From: Homarus americanus
Lineage: Eukaryota; Arthropoda; Malacostraca; Decapoda; Nephropidae
Length of the DNA stretch: 64,000 nucleotides
Assembly (NCBI RefSeq): GCF_018991925.1
Contig: NW_024737068.1
Coordinates: forward strand, 4,687,404-4,751,403
Reading direction: 5' to 3'
This document shows, in pieces, positions 44,451-55,400 of the stretch (positions are counted from its first letter, which is position 1; every line of letters starts with the position of its first letter). Position numbers and translations under genes: made by a program. The notes beneath the pieces were generated by a model, which was not told the origin of the DNA, ran no database searches, and worked only from the letters and a program-made list of their open reading frames with translations.

Positions 44451-45030
44451 TTCAGGGAATCTTGTCCACACCCGTGCAACTTAAAGACTACACACACACA
44501 CACACACTTTCACTAATTGCAGTTCAATTAATAAAAAACACATTAAAATTGATCAGTTTGGGGCATAACAAGAGCAACACGGCAGTTTGTGTATAAAGTG
44601 CGGGACCCTTTAAAATAATGCCTGTCAATTACACCATAAACATGTACTTGGTAAACATTTGTCAACTTGATAAAATTATTAATGTTATAGATTTTTTGTT
44701 TCTTTTATTTACTACCTTCATTTTACACTATGCTGTAGAAATCACCCTTGTTCTTATGAATTATTACCGGTAGTGGATATAAAAGAGGTACTAGATTGTT
44801 GTAGTTGTATTTTCGCCAAGTATTTTGCTCTTCATGTTGACTTACTTGGGCAGAAATTATGAGGATATACAAGTGAATACAATAAAGGTGTTTCTCTTAT
44901 TTATAGTAAAACATATATACTGAACATGAATATAGATTTTGAGGTCATGTTCATAATACATGGGTATATGTTACATGCATTACACATAATTTATACACAA
45001 ACACAGTCGGTATACCTTAGTAAAATATAT

Positions 45031-45112
45031 TGACACACACACACACACACACACATACACTATAATTTCTGATTGGCTGATAGACGCAGTGTGTGTGTGT
45101 GTGTGTGTGTGT
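45031..45112. repeat. (AC)n and (GT)n in inverted arrangement
   Basis: An AC run (about 45031-45054) and a GT run (about 45091-45112) are about 36 bp apart and could pair as a long stem. Confidence 0.85.
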
Positions 45113-45580
45113 GACGTAATGCAAGTACAAATACTCTGTTATGGTTGACTGACTCCCGTTAGCGTATAAGGAGTGTTTAGACAGGTATATTGGTAGTTCT
45201 GTACATTTGTCGGTTCAAATATTAACGCTACAACAATTAGCTCTTAAAGGTGAGATCGATGTCTAAATTTTCATATAATTTAGGAAAAATATTGAATTTG
45301 TTTTCCTCTTGCTTATAGATGTGAATGGTGTTGAGACTAAAGATGTGAGTTGCATATTTAGATTAAGCCATAAAACAAAGTCGGCTGCTAAAAAATAGTA
45401 ATTATTTTAGGTGGAATTATTGATAAGAAACATCAAATCATATTGTCCTTCCCTTTCCTTACAACACCAACCGGCCTCCACTTCCTGCCCTCCACCTGAA
45501 TTTCCTCCAACCCCCCCCCCCACCTCACCTCCATAATCCCCTCAAGTGAGCAAGAAGTCAAATGACAAGAGGGTTGCCAA

Positions 45581-46385
45581 CAGGGCTGTCGAAATTTCCG
45601 ACTCTTGTTTACCGAACACGCTGATTGGTTCAAATCCGGTACGTTGTCTGCTAATCGGTAAATTGATGACGTAGTCGGTAAGCCGTGACGTCACTGCTCC
45701 GACTGTCGGTAAATTACCGACTTTAGGAAATATGCTTTTTCATGGCTAAAATACCATATAGAATACACATAAATAAATTGTAGATGTATTTAATTGCCTT
45801 ACCTACACTTTACTAGCGATATTTTAGCAGAAATATATTCTGCTGAGTCACACACGAAGCAATATCGAGAGTCGAGACAAGGCAGCCAACGGTCTGCTCC
45901 ATGTTGGTCTTCAGAGCTTTTCCATGACTTCCGCTGCAGAGTTACAATGTGTAAAATAAGGTCATGTATATATTTCTTGTGCTTAGTTATGATTCTAAAT
46001 GTTTATATATTTGTATTTTTTATGTATTATCAAAATAAAATTGTTGGAATGTTTTGGTTATTTTTTTATTCAGTATTATCGAAAAGTAATACAAATTACA
46101 ATGATAAAATACAAATCTAATGTGATCTCATATAACACTCTGAATGGTGTATAATGCAGTGTTTAATATTCAGAAATTTATAAAACTAATGACAGGAACA
46201 ACGAAATTCACTGAGTATGAGGACTACTCTGATATAATTACTGTATCTGGGATCTTCGTTACCCTCACCACACATTCTATTGTATAAAATCGTAATATTA
46301 CGTCACGTTCTCGCAACCAACCACAACGCGAGCAGTTGAACCAATCAGCGTGTTCGGTAAACAAGAGTCGGACACGTCAGCCCTG
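45581..46385. mobile_element. hAT-type MITE, 805 bp, just upstream of the IR gene
   Basis: Ends CAGGGCTGTCGAAATTTCCG and, on the right as reverse complement, CAGGGCTGACGTGTCCGACT. Then both sides share ACTCTTGTTTACCGAACACG and CTGATTGGTTCAA, so the inverted repeat is about 55 bp. The flanking octamers GTTGCCAA (45573-45580) and GTTGCTAA (46386-46393) match at seven of eight positions. It ends 53 bp before the inferred IR start codon. Confidence 0.85.
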
Positions 46386-46438
46386 GTTGCTAAGCACACT
46401 CAGTGGTGGCGTAGTAACCACCTTGACAAGACGTAGTG

Positions 46439-46482
46439 ATGTTAGCGTCATCAGCCTCCACCATCACCACCACTATCCTTTG
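46439..46482 (+). CDS. IR exon 1: start codon and signal peptide start
   Basis: ATG at 46439 opens MLASSASTITTTIL, then a TGGTGAGTTA donor. The exon ends after two bases of a W codon, which the first base of exon 2 completes, giving a good hydrophobic signal sequence across the junction. This start is inferred from phase, donor quality and the signal peptide; an RNA read would settle it. Confidence 0.55.
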
Positions 46483-49400
46483 GTGAGTTACTAACTGTTA
46501 CACTTGAGTCATGATGACATAAAACAAGAAAAGACTGTAGGGTTACCGTTACACCTAGCGACTGTAGGGTTACCGTTACACCTAGCGACTGTAGGGTTAC
46601 CGTTACACCTAGCAACTGTAGGGTTACCGTTACACCTAGCGACTGTAGGGTTACTGTTACACCTAGCGACTGTAGGGTTAATGTTACACCTAGCGACTGT
46701 AGGGTTACCGTTACACCTAGTGACTGTAGGGTTACCGTTACACCTAGTGACTGTAGGGTTACCGTTACACCTAGCGACTGTAGGGTTACCGTTACACCTA
46801 GCGACTGTAGGGTTACTGTTACACCTAGCGACTGTAGGTTTACCGTTACACCTAGTGACTGTAGGGTTACCGTTACACCTAGCGACTGTAGGGTTACCGT
46901 TACACCTAGCGACTGTAGGTTACCGTTACACCTAGCGACTGTAGGGTTACCGTTACACCTAGCGACTGTAGGGTTAATGTTACACCTAGCGACTGTAGGG
47001 TTACCGTTACACCTAGTGACTGTAGGGTTACCGTTACACCTAGTGACTGTAGGGTTACCGTTACACCTAGCGACTGTAGGGTTACCGTTACACCTAGCGA
47101 CTGTAGGGTTACTGTTACACCTAGCGACTGTAGGTTTACCGTTACACCTAGTGACTGTAGGGTTACCGTTACACCTAGCGACTGTAGGGTTACCGTTACA
47201 CCTAGCGACTGTAGGATTACCGTTACACCTAGCGACTGTAGGGTTACCGTTACACCTAGCGACTGTAGGGTTACTGTTACACCTAGCGACTGTAGGGTTA
47301 CCGTTACACCTAGTGACTGTAGGGTTACCGTTACACCCAGCGACTGTAGGGTTACCGTTACACCAAGCGACTGTAGGGTTACCGTTACACCTAGCGACTG
47401 TTGGGTTACCGTTACACCTAGCGACTGTAGGGTTACTGTTACACCTAGCGACTGTAGGGTTACTGTTACACCTAGCGACTGTAGGGTTACCGTTACACCT
47501 AGCGACTGTAGGGTTACCGTTACACCTAGCGACTGTTGGGTTACCGTTACACCTAGCGACTGTAGGGTTACTGTTACAACTAGTTACACCTAGCGACTGT
47601 AGGGTTACTGTTACACCTAGCGACTGTAGGGTTACCGTTACACCTAGCGATTGTAGGGTTACCGTTACACCTAGCGACTGTTGGGTTACCGTTACACCTA
47701 GCGACTGTAGGGTTACCGTTACACCTAGCGACTGTAGGGTTACTGTTACACTCTGGCGACCGTAGGGTTACCGTTACACCTAGCGACTGTAGGGTTACCG
47801 TTACACCTAGCGACCGGGGGTTACTGTTACAATTTAGCGAGACTGTAGGTTGGCTGTTACATTCTAGCGATTGTAGGGCTACCGCGTTACACCTAGCGAC
47901 TGTAGGGTTACCGCTACACTCCATGACCGTAGTGTTACTGTTTCGTTAATCTAGCGACCGTAGGGTTACCGTTACACCCAGCGACCGTAGGGTTACCGTT
48001 ACACCCAGCGACCGTAGGGTTACCGCTGTTCCAGCGACTGTAGGATTACCGCACCTAGCGACCGTAGGGTTACCGTTACACCTAGCGACTAGGGTTACCG
48101 TTACACCTAGCGACTGTAGGGTTACCGTTACACTTAAAGGACTGTAGGGTTACTGTTACACCTAGCGACTGTAGGGTTAATATTGTTACACCTAGCGACT
48201 GTTGGGTTACTGTTACACCTAGCGACTGTAGGTTACTGTTACACCTAGCACTGTAGGGTTAATGTTACACTCAGCGACTGGTTAAGTTACCGTTACACCT
48301 AGCAAACTGTAGGTTACTGTTACACCTAGCGACTGTAGGGGTTACCAAGTTACACCTAGCGACTGTAGGGTTACCGTTACACCTAGCGACTGTAGGGTTA
48401 CCGTTACACCTAGCGACTGTAGGGTTGCCGTTACACCTAGCGACTGTAGGGTTACCGTTACACCTAGCGACTGTAGGGTTACCGTTACACCTAGCGACTG
48501 TAGAGTTACCGTTACACCTAGCGACTGTTGGGTTACCGTTACACCAAGCAACTGTAGGGTTACCGTTACACCTAGCGACTGTTGGGTTACCCTTACACCT
48601 AGCGACTGTAGGGTTACTGTAGGGTTACACCTAGCGACTGTAGGGTTACACCTAGCGACTGTAGGGTTACCGTTACACCTAGCGACTGTAGGGTTACCGT
48701 TACACCTAGCGACTGTAGGGTTACCGTTACACCTAGCGACTGTAGGGTTACCGTTACACCTAGTGACTGTAGGGTTACCGTTACACCTAGCGAGTGTAGG
48801 GTTACCGTTACACCTAGCGACTGTAGGGTTACCGTTACACCTAGTGACTGTAGGGTTACCGTTACACCTAGCGACTGTAGGGTTACCGTTACACCTAGCG
48901 ACTGTAGGTAGACTAGTAATCAGTAAACGCCATTATAGGTTGTTGTATAATAATGAAGTTATAAAAACGCCAGTATACTAATGCATGTTAGTATAGCTAG
49001 TGTTAGTATACCTATGACTGTCAGAGTTCCTATGAGTGGTGTCAGTATTCCTAGAGATTGTCAGCGTACCTATGGCTATCAGTATACCTATGGCTCAGTA
49101 TACCTATGACTACCAGTATACCTATGACTACCAGTATACCTATGTCTCAGTATACATATGACTGCCAGTATACCTATGATTCAGTATACCTATGACCGTC
49201 AGTATATCTATGACCGTCAATATACCAATGATCGTCAGTATACGTATGACTGTCAGTATACCTATGTCCGCCAGTATACATGTGGCTCAGTATACCTACA
49301 ACTGTCAGTATGCCTGACTCAGTATACCTATGACTCATTATACCAGAGACGCAGTATACCTGACTCAGTATACCTATAACTGTCAGTATAGCTATGACCG

Positions 49401-52400
49401 TCAGTATACCTATGACTCAGCATACTATGACCGTCAGTATAACCATGACCGCTAGTATACAAAGACGTATATCCTCTGTATCTATATGTAAATCACTAAA
49501 CAGTTGATGTAAGTTGTACTTTATGATGTGTGGTTAAGGGCCAGTTTTTTTTTTTAATGTTTTTCCTACGTTAAGATCTACGAGCACTCAAGACTTATGA
49601 AGATTACTAAAAAAAGTGTAAAGTTTACTTAAGTTTGATGACAGGATTGGTTTGGTAAGTCTTGTTGGATAAAGCGTTTTAATATAAATTATTTTAGATC
49701 ATTCAAATTGTTTGTTGTAAATAAGGCTGGCCCATGGGTCGCACACCATACTGTAGTAAAATTCATGTTTTTTTTTCTTTTTCAGTTGTTAATTTCTCTG
49801 ATATCTTAGTTGATTTCATATGATTCACCCGAAAAGGGATAAAGTAAGCGAACATTAATTTTCCTAAGGTGAGCTACTCTTATTACGTTTTAACGAAAGC
49901 TTAATCTCTCAGGCTGGGTACAGTGATGTGTTGATCTCCACTACAGGGGTTGGGTGTGGCTGTGTCCTCTGGTAGCGGCGGTCGATGTCCAGCTTCATAA
50001 TAAAGCCGAAGTCGTCCTCCACAGTCTGCTACAAGGACCACTGGCCAAGGACCACATCCTCCTCGCGCTCGATTCTGGTGCTCGTAATACCTTGAACACT
50101 GATGCCATCATGGCCAGGCGCGGCACAGCGGAGCGGAGTGTTGTAATAGTGGTTTCTGACGATGCTGAAGACTTTTTTCTTAAGACTTCCCCACAGTTCC
50201 TGAGAGGCAACCTTCTTGTTGCTGTCTTGGTCCTCACCGCCAGTCCACAACAACTCCTGAATAGTCTCGACCACCGCTGGAACCCCCAGTTTCTCCTTCT
50301 TTTTAACCTCAACGCAACCCTCGACTCAAAGGTGCTCCTCCAAGACGAAAGGATTCAAAGGTGTCGACACATTGCGCTGATTGAACCTGCGAAGCGATTT
50401 ATTCCCCCGAGGTTTCAAGTGTTCACGAGTATGCCTTACAAGTCACTAGGGCAGGGGCCAGCTGTTAAGTTCCCCCTCGGCCTCTGGAGTGAGCGTAACT
50501 TTGCTCTTAAGCCTGACCTTTTCCCCGAGAGATTCACCACTTTCGATGGCACGCAGCTCCACCTCGGCTCCTGGTGCGACGACTTCCCTTTCCTGTACCC
50601 GGAGAAGGGTGTATGTGTGGGCTCCAGCCTCGACCTCCTCCATATCATGGCCACCAAACTGAACTTTACCTACAATGTTCAGATGGAACCTGCCGACCAC
50701 AACTGGGGGTCCAAGGAAAATGGCACGTGGACGGGTATGTTGGGGGATCTCATCTATAATGACGCAGACCTGGTGATCAACGTATTCCAGCTGACGGAGG
50801 AAATCTTCGCCGAATTCGACATCTCGTACCCCTACCACGTGGAGAGCTATGTGTTCCTCCTGGTGGTGCCGCCGCCTGTACCTCAGTGGCGGGGTCTTAG
50901 CTACTCATTCACGGCGACGGTATGGCTGGCCATCATCCTTACCATCGTCTTGGTGACTGTCCTCCTCACTGTTTGCCTCCTGCTGGTGCCCGACCAACAG
51001 GACCCCTCCATGGTCTTCCTCCTGGTAAATCTTCCCTTGTTATTGACATTTTGGTAGAGGCTCCACTATCTATCTATCTAAATGGTGTCAGTGGTGGTAA
51101 CAGTTGTGAAGTCATAACTCTTGTCACCACACGTCTACAACTTGTCAGCTTGGTGGTTCCTCTGAAATGTTGACACTTGACACCGACTGACTAGAGGCGG
51201 GTTGGCGGCTTAATGTAGAGGTGAATTACCTGCACCTGATATAGGTCACTGATGACATGTACGGGAAGGTGGGGTGTAGCAGCATCTGACAAATTTCCAT
51301 TTAGTTTTTTCCTCTCAAAATATTAGCTTGTACGCCGGGCAAGTGTCGGTCACGTGGAAATGAAAAATCACTTACCCGGTCCCTAGCCTGGGCAAGTCTC
51401 GGTTCCGAGCATTGATTAATCTGCACGGCATGCTTCATCACTATCATTTTACAGCCATTTTCCACACTTGCGTGCGTCAGCCATGAAGCTGATGGTAGAT
51501 CTCTGTGCTGCACGGTCTCTTGCACCCTCTCTCGTCGGGTTCTTATCTCTGAAGTCATTTCTTTCAACTTCTACTATGTCATTATTCGTCTAAGCTTGGC
51601 TCTCCTCCTCCACATTCATTTTCATGCAATTCCTGGCCCAGTTATCACCCCCAAGCTCTTCACATGCCCAAACCATCTGAACCCACCCTGTAAATAAGCT
51701 TTTGCCGATTCTCTCAATATCCAGCTGCTTTCGTAGCTCTGAGCAGGGTTTCCTGCCTTTCATTGTCACATTCCACATCCATTTCATCATTCTCATTTCA
51801 ACTCACTCAAGCCTGCGTATGCCACCATCTCCATGTTCCTAATACAGCAAATATTTTCTTCTCGTTTGCCCAACATCTCCTCTGCGTCATTAGCTCTGTG
51901 AATGTCAGCCCCGATAAGCCGCCGTCAACTAAGCATGTCAACAACATCAACTTATGATCACAATTTTAGTTCACCCCAAACACTCGGACCTAATTTTACT
52001 CGTTACCCTCTGACACCTCTTGAGATATATGTGTGTGTTTACTCTCCCAGTGGTAAATTTAGTATACCTTGTGAAATTACCGCCATCATTTTTGTGTATC
52101 ACGTCTTTTAAGGCCATTTTATTACGCTGCCGTCAGTCCTTTGTTCTCTCTCTATTTTTTTCAATGCCCACTAAGTACTTTATTATTATTTATTATTATA
52201 ATTGTTGTTGTTATTATTATTATAGGACCATTATTACTAAATACAGCTAGTAACAGGTAAAGCCATTAACAAGTACAGGTATTAACAGGTGCAGGTATTA
52301 ACAGTTACAGGTATTAACTGGTACTGGTATTAACAGGTGCAGGTATTAACAGTTACAGGTATTAACTGGTACTGGTATTAAACAGGTACAGGTATTAACT

Positions 52401-55400
52401 GGTACTGGTATTAAACAGGTACAGGTATTAACACTTACAGGTATTAACAGGTAATATACTGATCTGTGGTGAACGTGCATTTTCCTCTGTGGCCGTGTTG
52501 TACAAATTTAATGGTCTGTACACAGAACAATAGTGTTTGATATAATAATGCTGAAAAACTAAACGCACACACGCCAAGTTCATGTAGATTCCGACCATTG
52601 ACTTAAAAGCTCTTATTAGTGGCACTTATTTACTCGCTATGAATCCACTCAAAATTTAACACCCAGCTTAATTTTTACCTGATTACACACACTCAGCTTA
52701 TTGCACCTGATGATTACATACACCCAGCTTATTTTTTACCTGATGATTGCGTACACCCAGCTTATTTTTTGTACCTGATGATTATACACACCCAGCTTAT
52801 TTTTTACCTGATGATTGCGTACACCCAGCTTATCTTTTACTTGATGATTAAACACACCCAGCTTATTTTTTTTACCTGATTCCACACACCCAGCTTATTT
52901 CACCTGATGATGACACACACCTTAATCTAACTTAATCTAAGCTAACCTAGCGCTAAGCTAGGTTAGCTGAATTTACTCAACCTAACGCTAAACTAACTTA
53001 ACCTAACGTAAACTAACTTAACCTGACGCTAAACTAACTTAACCTAACGCTAAACTAACTTAACCTGACGCTAAACTAACTTAACCTAACGCTAAACTAA
53101 CTTAACCTAACGCTAAACTAACTTGACCTAACCCAAGGTAATAGCTTAATCTAACCTAGACTAACTAAACACCCCTACAGATAGCGTGTTTCTAATCATC
53201 AAATGGAATAACCTGCGGGTGTCTAATCTTCAGGTGATCCCTAGTAACCATTAGTTTTAAAAACAAACATTTAGGTCACAAATATTCAAGCACACAAGGG
53301 AAAAATGCTAATATCTCTATACGTATTGAACAGGTGACGCCAGCTATTATACTCGTACACCCCACACTGTATACACCCCACACTGTATACACCCCACACT
53401 GTATACACCACACACTGTATACACCACACACTGTATACACCACACACTGTATACACCCCACACTGTATACACCCCACACTATACACCCCACACCGTATAC
53501 ACCACACTTTGTATACACCCCACACTGTATACACCCCACACTGTATACACCACACACTGTATACACCACACACTGTATACACCACACACTGTATACACCC
53601 CACACTGTATACACCCCACACTATACACCCCACACCGTATACATCACACTTTGTATACACCCCACACTGTATACACCACACACTGTATACACCACACACT
53701 GTATACACCCCACACTACACCACACACGCACTGAATACACAATACACCCCACACTGTATACACCCCACACACACACCGTATACATACACCCCACACCGTA
53801 TACACCCCACACTGTATACACCCCACACCGTATACACCCCACATCGTATACACCCCACACCGTATACACCCCACGCTGTATACACCCCACATCGTATACA
53901 CCCCACACCGTATACACCCCACACACTGAATACACCCCACATCGTATACACCCCACACCGTATACACCCTACACCGTATACACCCTACACCGTATACATT
54001 AGGGTGTGTCATAGGAGGGAAGATCAGCTAAAACTAATGGCCCATCACTTTTTTGGTAGATTTTAGTGTATATAAACAGAAAATAATTTCAGTTTCAATA
54101 TTTTGCAACCTTTTGCTAGGTAAATTTTAGCGTGAAATTTATCGAAAATCTAACGTACAGCTGCATTAGTGCATTACAATTAAATAGTGAACATTGCTTT
54201 CTGACTTCATTCTTTAACAACCCAACTAACAATATTTTTTTCTGTTTCAGATTCTGATGCATTTATAAGTTGATAATATTTGCGATGGCTGCTTGTGTCA
54301 GGACGAGGAACCAAAAATCCAGCCATCTCAGTCACTATCTTGGGTCTGGGAGAGAGCTCCTGAAGTCGGAGTTGCCTACATTGAGAGATGCTTTGAGATA
54401 CGGTGTTTTAATCAGGCAAATCAGTGAAAAGAACCAAAGAACTTACACAAACAAAGACATTGCCAGTGATATGACCAAAGCTGTCTTGGCACAGTACACT
54501 CTGGCTAACGCTCAGTTCAAGCCTCCAGTCATAACAAGTCAGAAGAAGATTAGTGAGAGACTGCTAGCCAGTTGGGAAAAGGCAAGAAATATCTCTCTTG
54601 GGAGAGGAAAACTTGCAGTTAAGGACAGCTTTGCCAAGCAACTGGACCAGTTATTTGACATAATTACTTGCAAGTGTCCAATTGTTCTCTGTCCTGAGTT
54701 TGGATGCGATCGTGACTGTAAATCCGAGGCCCACATCTCCTGTATTTGCAAGCGTGAACTGAAGATTCCTGTGATCGAACTGGCATTTGTCAAAGCACAG
54801 AGAGAGAAGACTGGCAGTATGGGGGCTCTCATGATTTCTAGCCAAGATATTCCGGAGTCCAAGAGACAGGAGGCTGCCACAGAGAGACAGAAGAGGAGAA
54901 GAGTTGCCGAGGAAAAGAGACTTGAGAAGGCCCAGGGTGAGGTAAAAAAGGCCGATGATTGGAGTCAAGCTGATTCAGAGTTTAATGACTTCCCCATGGC
55001 TGATCCGAGTGCTGACCAGGAAAATGGTGACTTTGTCCCTAACCCAGAAAATAATGATCCCAAACCTTCCAGGCATAAGATTCGAAATAGGAAAGATATC
55101 CCGAGCATAGCTCTGGCCAGCATGCGACACCACACTGGTCTCAGAGAAACTGCAGAGATAGCAACAGCTGCCTGGATTGACGGTAGTTTGATAACACCTG
55201 ATGATGTTCACCTGGTGATAGATCATAACAAAGTAAGGAGAGCTCAGGAGAAACTTGTCAGTAACCTAGAAGAGGAGTTTGATAAGGGGATAAGAGAAAA
55301 TGGAATCAATTGTTTGTTCTTTGATGGGAGAAGGGATGACACTAAAGTGTTCATGAAAGTTGGAGATTCTGACAAGTTGTTCCCTGCCATGGTGAAGGAG

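Noticed and set aside
46504..48981. Long frames of LHLATVGLP-type repeats on both strands
   Set aside because: They are a 27-bp minisatellite read in frame (27 is a multiple of three). Both strands and several frames are open, and they lie inside an intron.
49995..50838. Minus-strand frames of 73-130 codons over IR exon 2
   Set aside because: Antisense shadows of a G-C rich coding exon.
52920..53160. Telomere array
   Set aside because: CCTAA pentamers are degenerate and organised in a 21-bp unit; it is interstitial and bounded by foldback-type sequence.
53276..54066. Frames of VYTPHC/CIQCGVY repeats up to 222 codons
   Set aside because: Translations of the 16-bp minisatellite (48 bp equals three units); open in several frames and both strands.
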